Source: Pseudomonas iridis
Lineage (GTDB): Bacteria; Pseudomonadota; Gammaproteobacteria; Pseudomonadales; Pseudomonadaceae
Assembly (NCBI RefSeq): GCF_017980685.1
Contig: NZ_JACXXO010000003.1
Coordinates: 124,001 to 188,000 of the forward strand
Direction: 5' to 3'
Length of the DNA: 64,000 nt
Shown here: positions 18,297-26,992 of the stretch, piece by piece
How positions within the stretch are numbered: the first letter of the stretch is position 1
Layout: every line of letters begins with the position of its first letter
The notes under the pieces: generated by a model
The model's database searches: none
Seen by the model: the letters and a program-made list of their open reading frames with translations, nothing else
Told to the model about the DNA's origin: nothing
Program-made: the position numbers and the translations under genes

Positions 18297-19460
18297 ATGA
18301 GCTACCCATCCCTGAACTTCGCCCTCGGTGAAACCATCGACATGCTGCGCGATCAGGTTCAGTCCTTCGTCGCTAAAGAGATCGCCCCACGCGCGGCGCA
18401 AATCGACAGCGACAACCTGTTCCCTGCCGACATGTGGGGCAAATTCGGTGACATGGGCCTGCTCGGTATCACCGTGCCGGAAGAGTACGGCGGCGCAGGC
18501 CTGGGGTATCTGGCGCACGTGGTGGCGATGGAAGAGATAAGCCGCGGCTCGGCCTCGGTGGCGTTGTCCTACGGCGCGCACTCCAATCTCTGCGTCAACC
18601 AGATCAACCGTAACGGCAACCACGAACAGAAAACCAAGTACCTGCCGAAGCTGATCAGCGGCGAGCACGTCGGCGCGCTGGCGATGAGCGAGCCGAACGC
18701 CGGTTCTGACGTGGTTTCAATGAAACTGCGCGCCGACAAACGTGGCGACCGCTACGTCCTCAACGGCAGCAAAACCTGGATCACCAACGGCCCCGACGCC
18801 AACACCTACGTGATCTACGCCAAGACCGATCTGGAAAAAGGCGCCCACGGCATCACTGCATTCATCGTCGAGCGCGACTGGAAAGGCTTCAGCCGCAGCA
18901 ACAAGTTCGACAAGCTCGGCATGCGCGGTTCCAACACCTGCGAGCTGTTCTTCGATGACGTCGAAGTGCCGCAAGAGAACATCCTCGGCGTGCTCAACGG
19001 CGGCGTGAAAGTGCTGATGAGCGGCCTCGATTACGAACGCGTCGTGCTGTCGGGCGGCCCGACCGGGATCATGCAGTCGTGCATGGATCTGATCGTCCCG
19101 TACATCCATGACCGCAAGCAGTTCGGCCAGAGCATCGGCGAATTCCAGCTGATCCAGGGCAAAGTCGCCGACATGTACACCCAACTCAACGCCAGCCGCG
19201 CCTACCTTTACGCGGTGGCTCAGGCCTGCGAGCGCGGTGAAACGACACGCAAGGACGCTGCCGGCGTAATCCTTTACACCGCCGAACGTGCCACGCAGAT
19301 CGCCCTCGACGCGATCCAGATTCTCGGCGGTAACGGTTACATCAACGAATTCCCCGCCGGTCGTCTGCTGCGTGACGCCAAGCTGTACGAAATCGGCGCC
19401 GGCACCAGTGAGATTCGTCGCATGCTGATCGGTCGCGAACTGTTCAACGAAACGAAATGA
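18297..19460 (+). CDS. liuA: Isovaleryl-CoA dehydrogenase
   Basis: The enzyme oxidises isovaleryl-CoA to 3-methylcrotonyl-CoA, the first committed step of leucine catabolism after the keto acid dehydrogenase. The 387-residue product has acyl-CoA dehydrogenase signatures [18 protein letters not shown] near 120 and [20 protein letters not shown] near 345. The segment [18 protein letters not shown] near 245 carries the Glu used as base in isovaleryl-CoA dehydrogenases, which separates it from short-chain enzymes with Glu near 370. First gene of liuABCD, under two LiuR sites. Confidence 0.94.
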   Translation: MSYPSLNFALGETIDMLRDQVQSFVAKEIAPRAAQIDSDNLFPADMWGKFGDMGLLGITVPEEYGGAGLGYLAHVVAMEEISRGSASVALSYGAHSNLCVNQINRNGNHEQKTKYLPKLISGEHVGALAMSEPNAGSDVVSMKLRADKRGDRYVLNGSKTWITNGPDANTYVIYAKTDLEKGAHGITAFIVERDWKGFSRSNKFDKLGMRGSNTCELFFDDVEVPQENILGVLNGGVKVLMSGLDYERVVLSGGPTGIMQSCMDLIVPYIHDRKQFGQSIGEFQLIQGKVADMYTQLNASRAYLYAVAQACERGETTRKDAAGVILYTAERATQIALDAIQILGGNGYINEFPAGRLLRDAKLYEIGAGTSEIRRMLIGRELFNETK

Positions 19461-19469
19461 ATTTCGTCA

Positions 19470-19556
19470 GCGGCAAGCTGCGAGCGTCAAGCGGCAAGAG
19501 ACATGCGCTCTCGCCTCAACTTGCAGCTCGTAGCTTGAAACTTGAAGCTGCTACGG
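19470..19556. repeat. Imperfect inverted repeat between liuA and liuB
   Basis: AGCGGCAAGCTGCGAGC-like sequence on the left and GCAGCTCGTAGCTTGAA-like sequence on the right make an imperfect hairpin. It fills nearly all of the 104-base gap. It resembles the AGCTTGAAGCTGC interspersed repeats of Pseudomonas and is unrelated to the REPs here. It ends just before the liuB ribosome binding site. Confidence 0.6.
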
Positions 19557-19564
19557 AGTAGCAC

Positions 19565-21169
19565 ATGATTCTGCACACTCAGCTCAATCCTCGTTCAGCG
19601 GAATTCGCCGCCAACAGCGCCGCGATGCTCAAACAGGTCGACGCCCTGCACACCCTGCTCGCACAGGTCGCGCAGGGTGGCGGCGCGAAAGCACAGGAAC
19701 GCCACACCTCGCGAGGCAAACTGCTGCCGCGTGAACGCATCAACCGCCTGCTCGATCCGGGCTCGCCGTTTCTGGAAATGAGCCAGTTGGCCGCCCACGG
19801 TGTCTATGGCGAAGACGTTCCGGCCGCAGGCGTGATCGCCGGTATCGGCCGGGTTGAAGGCGTCGAATGCATGATCGTCGCCAACGATGCGACGGTGAAA
19901 GGTGGTTCGTATTATCCATTGACCGTAAAAAAACACCTGCGCGCGCAGACCATCGCCCAGCAAAACCGTTTGCCGTGCATTTATCTGGTGGATTCGGGTG
20001 GTGCCAATCTGCCGCGTCAGGACGAAGTGTTCCCGGATCGCGAACACTTCGGGCGGATCTTCTTTAATCAAGCCAACATGAGCGCGATGGGCATTCCACA
20101 GATCGCCGTGGTCATGGGCTCGTGCACCGCCGGTGGCGCTTACGTGCCGGCGATGGCCGACGAAGCGATCATGGTGCGCAACCAGGCAACGATTTTCCTC
20201 GCCGGCCCGCCGCTGGTGAAAGCCGCGACCGGGGAAGTGGTCAGCGCCGAGGACCTGGGCGGGGCCGATGTGCACTGCAAGATTTCCGGGGTGGCCGACC
20301 ATTACGCCGAAAGCGACGAGCGCGCCCTGGCCCTCGCCCGCCGCAGCGTCGCCAATCTCAACTGGCGCAAGCTCGGCGAAGTGCAGCAGCGCACACCGAT
20401 CGCTCCGCTGTACAGCAGCGACGAGTTGTACGGTGTGGTCTCGGCCGACGCCAAGCAGCCGTTCGATGTCCGTGAAGTGATTGCGCGGCTGGTCGATGGC
20501 TCGGTGTTCGATGAATTCAAAGCACTGTTCGGCACTACGCTGGTCTGCGGTTTCGCCCATCTGCACGGCTACCCGATCGCCATCCTCGCCAACAACGGCA
20601 TCCTCTTCGCCGAAGCCGCGCAGAAAGGCGCGCACTTCATCGAACTGGCCTGCCAGCGCGGCATTCCACTGCTGTTTCTGCAAAACATCACCGGCTTCAT
20701 GGTTGGCCAGAAATACGAAGCCGGCGGCATCGCCAAGCACGGTGCAAAACTGGTGACCGCTGTGGCGTGCGCCAAGGTGCCGAAATTTACCGTGATCATC
20801 GGTGGCAGCTTTGGCGCCGGTAACTATGGCATGTGCGGTCGCGCCTACGATCCGCGTTTCCTGTGGATGTGGCCGAACGCGCGCATTGGCGTGATGGGCG
20901 CCGAACAAGCGGCTGGCGTGCTGGTACAGGTCAAACGCGAACAGGCTGAACGCAGCGGCCAGGCGTTCAGCGCCGAGCAGGAAGCCGAGATCAAGCAGCC
21001 GATTCTCGACCAGTACGAAGAACAGGGTCACCCCTACTATTCAAGCGCACGATTGTGGGACGACGGCGTCATCGACCCGGCGCAGACCCGCGATGTGTTG
21101 GCCCTGGCCTTGTCCGCGTCGTTGAACGCGCCTATCGAACCGAGCCGCTTCGGCGTGTTCCGGATGTGA
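19565..21169 (+). CDS. liuB: Methylcrotonyl-CoA carboxylase, carboxyltransferase (beta) subunit
   Basis: This subunit transfers the carboxyl group from carboxybiotin on LiuD to 3-methylcrotonyl-CoA, giving 3-methylglutaconyl-CoA. The 534-residue protein has two crotonase-like halves. The acyl-CoA-binding half contains [16 protein letters not shown] near 185, and the carboxybiotin half contains [20 protein letters not shown] near 375 and [20 protein letters not shown] near 415. Length is usual for MCC beta. Its partner biotin subunit is liuD, two genes downstream. Confidence 0.95.
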   Translation: MILHTQLNPRSAEFAANSAAMLKQVDALHTLLAQVAQGGGAKAQERHTSRGKLLPRERINRLLDPGSPFLEMSQLAAHGVYGEDVPAAGVIAGIGRVEGVECMIVANDATVKGGSYYPLTVKKHLRAQTIAQQNRLPCIYLVDSGGANLPRQDEVFPDREHFGRIFFNQANMSAMGIPQIAVVMGSCTAGGAYVPAMADEAIMVRNQATIFLAGPPLVKAATGEVVSAEDLGGADVHCKISGVADHYAESDERALALARRSVANLNWRKLGEVQQRTPIAPLYSSDELYGVVSADAKQPFDVREVIARLVDGSVFDEFKALFGTTLVCGFAHLHGYPIAILANNGILFAEAAQKGAHFIELACQRGIPLLFLQNITGFMVGQKYEAGGIAKHGAKLVTAVACAKVPKFTVIIGGSFGAGNYGMCGRAYDPRFLWMWPNARIGVMGAEQAAGVLVQVKREQAERSGQAFSAEQEAEIKQPILDQYEEQGHPYYSSARLWDDGVIDPAQTRDVLALALSASLNAPIEPSRFGVFRM

Positions 21170-21177
21170 TGCTTTTT

Positions 21178-21265
21178 GTGGGCGCGAGCCTGCTCGCGAA
21201 ACGGTCTGTCAGGAATCAGAGAAGTCGATTGATAAACCGCTTTCGCGAGCAGGCTCGCTCCCACA
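21178..21265. repeat. REPIN between liuB and liuC
   Basis: GCGCGAGCCTGCTCGCGAA and TTCGCGAGCAGGCTCGC arms flank a 40-base spacer. It sits inside the liuABCD transcript, where it could affect mRNA stability. Confidence 0.83.
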
Positions 21266-21287
21266 AGAACCGTGGAGACGGATGAAT

Positions 21288-22103
21288 ATGAGCGATTTCA
21301 ACACCCTCGAACTGCACAGCGACCCACGGGGTTTTGCGACTGTGTGGCTCAACCGTGCGGAGAAGAACAACGCCTTCAACGCCGAAATGATCCGCGAACT
21401 GATCCTCGCCCTCGACAAGGTGGCCAGCGACGCCAGCATGCGTTTCCTGTTGGTGCGCGGGCGCGGCAAGCATTTCAGCGCCGGCGCCGATCTGGCGTGG
21501 ATGCAGCAATCGGCCGAACTCGATTATCACACCAACCTCGACGATGCTCGGGAACTGGCGGAGTTGATGTACAACCTGGCCAAACTGAAGATTCCAACCT
21601 TGGCCGTGGTGCAAGGCGCAGCATTCGGCGGCGCGTTGGGTCTGATCAGTTGCTGCGACATGGCGATTGGTGCCGATGATGCGCAATTCTGCCTGTCGGA
21701 AGTGCGCATCGGTCTGGCGCCAGCGGTGATCAGCCCGTTCGTGGTGCAGGCCATCGGCGAGCGCGCAGCACGCCGCTATGCCCTGACCGCCGAGCGTTTT
21801 GGTGGCCAGCGTGCGCGGGAAATCGGCTTGTTGTCCGAGAGCTATCCGAACGCAGAGCTTGAGCAACAGGTCGAGCAATGGATCGATAATCTGCTGCTCA
21901 ACAGCCCTGCTGCCATGCGCGCCAGCAAGGATTTGCTGCGTGAAGTCGGCAACGGTGCGCTGACTCCAGCCCTGCGCCGCTACACCGAAAACGCCATCGC
22001 CCGCATCCGCGTCAGCCCTGAAGGTCAGGAAGGCTTGCGCGCCTTTTTGCAAAAACGTCCGCCGAACTGGCAAGCCGCAACCACCACCAAGGAGCCGCGT
22101 TGA
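21288..22103 (+). CDS. liuC: 3-Methylglutaconyl-CoA hydratase
   Basis: This crotonase-family enzyme hydrates 3-methylglutaconyl-CoA to HMG-CoA. The 271-residue product shows the oxyanion-hole segments GKHFSAGADLAWM near 62 and VQGAAFGGALGLISCCDMAI near 105, and LSEVRIGLAPAVISPFVV near 135. The ATG at 21288 (10 bases from GGAG) was preferred to one at 21282 (4 bases); either is possible. The stop overlaps the liuD start by one base, so translation is coupled. Confidence 0.92.
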   Translation: MSDFNTLELHSDPRGFATVWLNRAEKNNAFNAEMIRELILALDKVASDASMRFLLVRGRGKHFSAGADLAWMQQSAELDYHTNLDDARELAELMYNLAKLKIPTLAVVQGAAFGGALGLISCCDMAIGADDAQFCLSEVRIGLAPAVISPFVVQAIGERAARRYALTAERFGGQRAREIGLLSESYPNAELEQQVEQWIDNLLLNSPAAMRASKDLLREVGNGALTPALRRYTENAIARIRVSPEGQEGLRAFLQKRPPNWQAATTTKEPR

Positions 22104-24052
22104 TGAGCGCACCTGTTCTCACCACCCTGCTGGTGGCCAACCGAGGCGAAATTGCTTGCCGGGTCATGCGCACTGCCAAGGCCCTGGGCCTGGCCACAGT
22201 CGCGGTACACAGCGCTACCGACCGTGATGCGCGACACAGCCGTGAAGCAGATATCCGCGTTGATCTGGGCGGCAGCAAAGCGGCCGACAGTTATCTGCAA
22301 ATCGACAAACTGATCGCAGCGGCCAAGGCCAGCGGCGCCCAGGCGATTCATCCGGGTTATGGTTTTCTTTCCGAGAACGCCGGATTCGCTCGCGCCATCG
22401 AAGCCGCGGGTCTGATCTTCCTCGGCCCGCCCGCCTCGGCCATCGACGCCATGGGCAGCAAATCCGCCGCCAAAGCGCTGATGGAAACGGCTGGCGTACC
22501 GCTGGTGCCGGGTTATCACGGCGAAGCGCAAGACCTCGACACCTTCCGCGACGCCTGTGAACGCATCGGTTATCCGGTGCTGCTCAAAGCCACTGCCGGT
22601 GGTGGCGGCAAAGGCATGAAAGTCGTCGAGGACGTCAGCCAACTGGCCGAAGCCCTCGCCTCCGCTCAACGTGAGGCACAATCATCGTTCGGCGACTCGC
22701 GAATGCTGGTGGAGAAATACCTGCTCAAGCCACGCCATGTGGAAATTCAGGTGTTTGCCGACCAGCACGGCAACTGCCTTTATCTCAATGAGCGTGATTG
22801 CTCGATTCAGCGCCGCCATCAGAAAGTTGTCGAAGAGGCGCCGGCACCGGGGCTGACCGCGCAGCTGCGCCGCGAGATGGGTGAAGCGGCTGTGCGTTCG
22901 GCGCAGGCGATCGGCTACGTTGGCGCGGGCACCGTGGAATTCCTGCTCGATGCTCGCGGCGAATTCTTCTTTATGGAGATGAACACAAGACTGCAGGTTG
23001 AGCATCCCGTGACCGAGGCCATTACCGGCCTGGATCTGGTTGCGTGGCAGATCCGCGTTGCGCGTGGTGAAGCGTTGCCGATCACTCAGGAGCAAGTGCC
23101 GCTCAATGGCCATGCCATTGAAGTTCGGTTATATGCCGAAGATCCGTCGAATGACTTCCTGCCCGCCGCCGGACGTCTGGCCCTGTATCGCGAATCAGCC
23201 GACGGCCCAGGACGGCGGGTAGATAGCGGCGTCGCAGAAGGTGACGAGATTTCGCCGTTCTACGACCCAATGCTCGGCAAGCTGATTGCCTGGGGCGAAG
23301 ATCGGGAGCAGGCGCGTCTGAGGCTGTTGAGCATGCTCGATGAGTTTGCGATTGGCGGCTTGAAAACCAATATCAATTTTCTCCGGCGGATCATCGCTCA
23401 CCCCGCGTTCGCGGCGGCAGAACTGGATACCGGTTTTATTCCGCGTTATCAGGAGCAACTGTTGCCGGCTCCGGGCGAGCTGAGTGATGCGTTCTGGAAT
23501 GTGGCGGCGCAGGCGTTTGCGCAGAGCCTGCCGAGCATTGCGCGGGCTGATGACCCGAGTTCGCCATGGGCTCGCAATAGCGGTTTGCGCGCGGGTCTGC
23601 CGCCGGAAATCACCCTGCACTTGAGTTGCGAGGGCCAGGATCGCGCGTTGACGTTGGGTGCAGGTAGCACCGCCAGACTGTTGGGTGAAGCACTGATTGT
23701 CGAGCACGACGGGGTGCGTCGTGACTTGCGCGCTATCCGTCAGGGCGATTCACTGTATCTGCAATGGGAAGGTGAGTTGCGGCGTATCGAGTCGTACGAC
23801 CCGATCAGCGCTGTCGAAGCCAGCCACAGTCATCAAGGCGGACTGACTGCGCCAATGAACGGCAGCATCGTGCGGGTTCTGGTTGAAGCGGGTCAATCGG
23901 TTGAGGCCGGGGCGCAACTGGTGGTGCTGGAAGCCATGAAAATGGAACACAGCATCCGCGCACCACACGCCGGCGTGATCAAGGCGCTGTATTGCCAGGA
24001 AGGCGAAATGGTTGGCGAAGGCAGCGCTTTGGTTGAGCTGGAAGCTGTGTGA
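22103..24052 (+). CDS. liuD: Methylcrotonyl-CoA carboxylase, biotin carboxylase/carrier (alpha) subunit
   Basis: LiuD carboxylates its own biotin with ATP and bicarbonate and hands the group to LiuB. The 649-residue protein has the biotin carboxylase N-terminal domain (LLVANRGEIACRVMRTAKAL at 6-25) and the ATP-grasp domain with LLKATAGGGGKGMKVVED near 155. NTRLQVEHPVTE lies near 290, and the C-terminal biotinyl domain has the biotinylation motif EAMKMEHS about 40 residues from the end. The ATG at 22103 has AAGGAG 9 bases upstream and lies in the liuC stop (TGATG). It is the last gene of liuABCD. Confidence 0.95.
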   Translation: MSAPVLTTLLVANRGEIACRVMRTAKALGLATVAVHSATDRDARHSREADIRVDLGGSKAADSYLQIDKLIAAAKASGAQAIHPGYGFLSENAGFARAIEAAGLIFLGPPASAIDAMGSKSAAKALMETAGVPLVPGYHGEAQDLDTFRDACERIGYPVLLKATAGGGGKGMKVVEDVSQLAEALASAQREAQSSFGDSRMLVEKYLLKPRHVEIQVFADQHGNCLYLNERDCSIQRRHQKVVEEAPAPGLTAQLRREMGEAAVRSAQAIGYVGAGTVEFLLDARGEFFFMEMNTRLQVEHPVTEAITGLDLVAWQIRVARGEALPITQEQVPLNGHAIEVRLYAEDPSNDFLPAAGRLALYRESADGPGRRVDSGVAEGDEISPFYDPMLGKLIAWGEDREQARLRLLSMLDEFAIGGLKTNINFLRRIIAHPAFAAAELDTGFIPRYQEQLLPAPGELSDAFWNVAAQAFAQSLPSIARADDPSSPWARNSGLRAGLPPEITLHLSCEGQDRALTLGAGSTARLLGEALIVEHDGVRRDLRAIRQGDSLYLQWEGELRRIESYDPISAVEASHSHQGGLTAPMNGSIVRVLVEAGQSVEAGAQLVVLEAMKMEHSIRAPHAGVIKALYCQEGEMVGEGSALVELEAV

Positions 24053-24091
24053 AATGAAGATCGATCCTACGCCTGGCGAGGATCGATCTGA

Positions 24092-24751
24092 CTAAAAACG
24101 CGCCGTTGCCTGAACCACTACGCCGATAATTCGACACTCATCGGTAAACAGGGCTTTCGGCCAGGTCGGATTGAGCGGCACCAGATAGCGCTGGCCGCCC
24201 TCTTCGTCGAGTTTTCGAAAAATCGCTTCGTCGCTTCCCGGCCACTGCGCGATCACCAGCTTGCCGGGCACCGCCTCCACCTCTGGATCCACCAGAATCA
24301 GCATGCCTTCAGCAATGCTTATGCCACTGGGCGCGGTCATCGAATCCCCCGTCACCGTCAGCCAGAACGCAGCACCTCGGGCGTGGTAATCCGTCAATTC
24401 GAAGCGTTGTTTATCGGGCGCGGGCGCATAGGCTGGCTGTCCGCTTTCGCGCACCTCGCATGGCGCTCGCCAGTCACTGACGGGGTAACGGAAGTACGGG
24501 TTGTACTTCTGCGCCAGCGGCATCTCATCCTCCGGCGTCTCCTGCTGCTCGCGGATCAGTACCACCACTTCCAGATATTCCATGCCCAGCGCATGCAGCA
24601 CGCGATTCATTTCAGTGACGCCCGGTTCCCTACGTTTGTTCAGCCAATGACCGATCCCTCCCTGGGACATACCGACGCGCTCTCCGAGCACTGTTTGAGT
24701 GATTTTGAGTTCACTCATCTTGGCCTTGACCAACTCAATCCATTTATCCAT
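24092..24751 (-). CDS. XRE-type repressor with S24/LexA-like peptidase domain
   Basis: This 219-residue protein has an N-terminal helix-turn-helix (MSELKITQTVLGERVGMSQG, residues 12-31). The C-terminal domain is of the S24 kind: GDSMTAPSGISIAEGMLILV near 135 with the nucleophile Ser, and KLVIAQW with the Lys near 170. Proteins of this plan are cI/PrtR-like and cleave themselves when RecA is activated, but there are no phage or pyocin genes nearby. The ATG at 24751 has AAGGTG 7 bases upstream. It is divergent from the small DUF6124-type gene and may regulate it. Confidence 0.85.
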   Translation of the reverse strand: MDKWIELVKAKMSELKITQTVLGERVGMSQGGIGHWLNKRREPGVTEMNRVLHALGMEYLEVVVLIREQQETPEDEMPLAQKYNPYFRYPVSDWRAPCEVRESGQPAYAPAPDKQRFELTDYHARGAAFWLTVTGDSMTAPSGISIAEGMLILVDPEVEAVPGKLVIAQWPGSDEAIFRKLDEEGGQRYLVPLNPTWPKALFTDECRIIGVVVQATARF

Positions 24752-24797
24752 GTGCAGCACCTTACGCGGAGGCCTTCCGCACAACAAAACACAAATT

Positions 24798-24836
24798 GTA
24801 GTATTTAATTTTTAGTCAAAACTACACTTCGTACTA
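24798..24836. promoter_or_regulatory. Candidate operator between the S24 repressor and the DUF6124-type gene
   Basis: GTAGT (24798-24802) and ACTAC (24821-24825), followed by GTACTA (24831-24836), form interrupted inverted repeats in an AT-rich divergent gap. The position suits the repressor. No similarity to a known site is claimed. Confidence 0.35.
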
Positions 24837-24881
24837 TTCTGAAAGCACGGATTTTCAATCGAACAAGGAGTGGCCGTCATC

Positions 24882-25220
24882 ATGAATATCAGCAGCAAAG
24901 ACTTGCCCGATCTGCAAATGGACACCACGTTCACCTCGCCACAAGGCAATGCCGCGGCACAGCGAGCACTGGACTATTACTTGAAACCGGCTGTGTCAGA
25001 GCCCGAAGTCGATGAGCGCTTCTTCGATGTGAGGCGCCATCTCAGCGGCGAGGAAGCGCTGGTGCACGCCTCGGATCTACTGCGTTGCGCGGCAGCCACC
25101 GCGTTCAAGGCAGCAGAAAACCTGCAGGGCGCGAGCCGCGACCTGGCATTTTCGGTGGTGCATATGGTGGATATGGCGCGGGCAATGGTCGACCACTCGC
25201 TTGATGGCGAGGAAACCTGA
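24882..25220 (+). CDS. Small DUF6124-family protein
   Basis: This is a 112-residue, mostly helical, acidic protein with no signal peptide or membrane segment. It has the look of the Pseudomonas-specific DUF6124 proteins: a Pro-rich start, FDVRRHLSGEEALVHASDLLRCAAATAFKAAE in the middle, and a helix VVHMVDMARAMVDHSLD at the end. The function of the family is unknown to me. The ATG at 24882 follows AAGGAG by 11 bases; an in-frame GTG at 24870 overlaps that Shine-Dalgarno and cannot be used. It is divergent from an S24 repressor and 50 bases upstream of the PrrF Fur box. Confidence 0.72.
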   Translation: MNISSKDLPDLQMDTTFTSPQGNAAAQRALDYYLKPAVSEPEVDERFFDVRRHLSGEEALVHASDLLRCAAATAFKAAENLQGASRDLAFSVVHMVDMARAMVDHSLDGEET

Positions 25221-25264
25221 AGGCGCGAGAAGAAAGAATTTTCCAATCGTCCAGATGAAAACAT

Positions 25265-25296
25265 TTGACTTGCAAATGATAATGATTATTATTGCA
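25265..25296 (+). promoter_or_regulatory. Fur-regulated promoter of PrrF
   Basis: TTGACT (25265-25270) and TATTAT (about 25287-25292) make a sigma-70 promoter with a spacer of 16 bases. The spacer is filled by AAATGATAATGATTATTATT, one mismatch from the Fur-box core AATGATAATCATTA. Iron-bound Fur would block it. Confidence 0.85.
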
Positions 25297-25298
25297 TA

Positions 25299-25412
25299 CA
25301 GCTGGTCGCGAGATCAGTCGATGGACCAGAGACCTTAGGTCGGTCTTCTGGACTATCTCCTCATCAGGCTAATCACGGTTTTTGACCCGGCTTATTGCCG
25401 GGTCTTTTTTTT
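25299..25412 (+). ncRNA. prrF: PrrF small RNA (iron-responsive)
   Basis: PrrF RNAs are made in low iron and repress mRNAs of iron-rich proteins with Hfq, like RyhB. The sequence has the PrrF core CTGGTCGCGAGATCAG at its 5' end and CTCATCAGGCTAATCACGG before the terminator, both as I know them from P. aeruginosa PrrF1/2. Length is about 112 bases. The Fur box lies directly upstream. Only one copy is in this window, while P. aeruginosa has two in tandem; a second copy elsewhere is likely. Confidence 0.9.
25384..25412 (+). terminator. PrrF terminator
   Basis: GACCCGGC, loop TTATT and GCCGGGTC are followed by eight T's. It is the 3' end of PrrF. Confidence 0.92.
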
Positions 25413-25688
25413 GCCCATTTTTGGGCTTATAGCTTCAGGCTAATGAAGTCTTTAGATGCTGCAAATTCGATGGCGCGGATAATATCAAAAGAATATCGAT
25501 TGGCAAGACAAGCCCGGCTGCATTGGGGAAAACTAACAACAGATAGCACTTGAGAATCAATCGCATACACTCTAAGCTGCATCCGCGTCATGGAGGACGC
25601 CCCCGCCTCCACACCACAATTACACTCGGTTTCACGTCCATCTTGTGTGTAAAGTAACGGCCATAAAAATCATATTCAGGAACCGATT
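25413..25688. other. Intergenic stretch between PrrF and the carboxypeptidase
   Basis: The 276 bases are AT-richer than the genes around them. I see no convincing frame, repeat or stem-loop; a 61-codon minus-strand frame (25427-25612) has no Shine-Dalgarno and no family look. A promoter for the carboxypeptidase gene is presumably at its right end. Confidence 0.5.
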
Positions 25689-26840
25689 ATGACCGTGGCC
25701 AAATCTTCGTTCGACATCAGCGCCAATTTCGACAGCGGCAATATCCAAGTCATCGATATCAGTAATCCGCTCAACCCGGTTCTGGCCATCCGCCCGGACA
25801 CCCGCAGCGCGCATTTCCAGTGGTTTCACTTCAAGGCCAGCGGCTTGCATGTCGGCCAGGAGCACTGGTTTCGCCTGAACAACGCCAGTCAATCGACTTA
25901 CAGCAAAGGCTGGCCAGGCTATCAGGCAGTGGCCTCCTACGATCACGTCAACTGGTTCCGTGTGCCGACGATCTTCGAAGGCGACTGCCTGCGTTTCTCC
26001 CTTGAAGCCACCCAGACCCACGCCTGGTTCGCCTACTTCGAACCTTACAGCCGTGGCCGTCACGACTGGCTGATCGAGCAGGCCCTGACCAAAGCCGGCA
26101 CCGAACTGCTGGCCACCGGCAAGAGCGTCGAAGGCCGCGACATCCAATTGCTGCGCAAAGGCACAGGTGCCGAAGGCCAGCGCAAAGTCTGGATCATCGC
26201 CCAGCAACACCCGGGTGAACACATGGCCGAATGGTTCATGGAAGGCGTGATCGAGCGCCTGGAAAGACACGATGATCCGGTCATGAACAAATTGCTCGCC
26301 AGCGCCGATCTTTACCTGGTGCCGAACATGAACCCGGACGGCGCGTTCCATGGTCACCTGCGCACCAATGCCATGGGCCAAGACTTGAACCGCGCCTGGC
26401 AGAACGCCACTCAGGAAGTCAGCCCTGAAGTGCTTTTCGTGCAGCAGCAAATGGAAAAATACGGTGTCGATCTGTTTCTCGACGTACACGGGGACGAGGA
26501 AATCCCCCACGTCTTCACCGCCGGTTGTGAAGGCAATCCGGGCTACACACCTCGGATCGAGAAGCTCGAAGAACATTTCCGCAACCACTTGAAGCACACC
26601 ACCAAAGACTTCCAGACCAAGTACGGCTACACCCGCGACGAACCGGGCCAGGCCAACATGACCCTGGCGTGCAACAGCGTCGGTCAGAAGTACGATTGCC
26701 TGTCGCTGACGCTGGAAATGCCGTTCAAGGATCACGACGACCATCCAGATCAACACACCGGCTGGTCGGGCAAACGCTCCAAGCAATTGGGCAAAGACGT
26801 GCTGACCACCATTGCCGACATGGTCGGCACCCTGCGTTGA
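25689..26840 (+). CDS. M14-family zinc carboxypeptidase (cytosolic carboxypeptidase-like)
   Basis: This 383-residue protein has a beta-sandwich N-terminal domain (about 1-125) and an M14 peptidase domain. The zinc ligands are in QQHPGEHMAEW near 177 (His and Glu) and LDVHGDEE near 265 (His); the catalytic Glu is in LTLEMPFKDH near 345. The two-domain layout is that of the CCP/Nna1 group, whose eukaryotic members remove glutamates from tubulin; a structure of such a protein from P. aeruginosa (PA2831) is known to me. The bacterial substrate is unknown. No signal peptide is visible, so it is cytoplasmic. Confidence 0.88.
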   Translation: MTVAKSSFDISANFDSGNIQVIDISNPLNPVLAIRPDTRSAHFQWFHFKASGLHVGQEHWFRLNNASQSTYSKGWPGYQAVASYDHVNWFRVPTIFEGDCLRFSLEATQTHAWFAYFEPYSRGRHDWLIEQALTKAGTELLATGKSVEGRDIQLLRKGTGAEGQRKVWIIAQQHPGEHMAEWFMEGVIERLERHDDPVMNKLLASADLYLVPNMNPDGAFHGHLRTNAMGQDLNRAWQNATQEVSPEVLFVQQQMEKYGVDLFLDVHGDEEIPHVFTAGCEGNPGYTPRIEKLEEHFRNHLKHTTKDFQTKYGYTRDEPGQANMTLACNSVGQKYDCLSLTLEMPFKDHDDHPDQHTGWSGKRSKQLGKDVLTTIADMVGTLR

Positions 26841-26862
26841 CCCCCCGCTCTCGGTAATCCGC

Positions 26863-26895
26863 AAAAGATCGCAGCTTGTCTGCGATCTTTTGTTT
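26863..26895 (+). terminator. Terminator after the carboxypeptidase gene
   Basis: AAAAGATCGCAG, loop CTTGT and CTGCGATCTTTT give a 12-bp stem followed by TGTTTTG. It can work on both strands. Confidence 0.8.
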
Positions 26896-26992
26896 TGTGC
26901 AATGCACAGCCTCGCTCAATCAGGTTGCAAAACGAAACCAGATTACATACCGTGATTCTGGTTTTAATTTGAAACCTAAAAGGAAGCCGGGT

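Noticed and set aside
24092-24751. S24 repressor as sign of a prophage
   Set aside because: No integrase, structural, lysis or attachment sequence in the neighbourhood; housekeeping genes lie on both sides.
25427-25612. 61-codon minus-strand frame between PrrF and the carboxypeptidase
   Set aside because: No Shine-Dalgarno, no recognisable composition, and it begins in promoter-like DNA.
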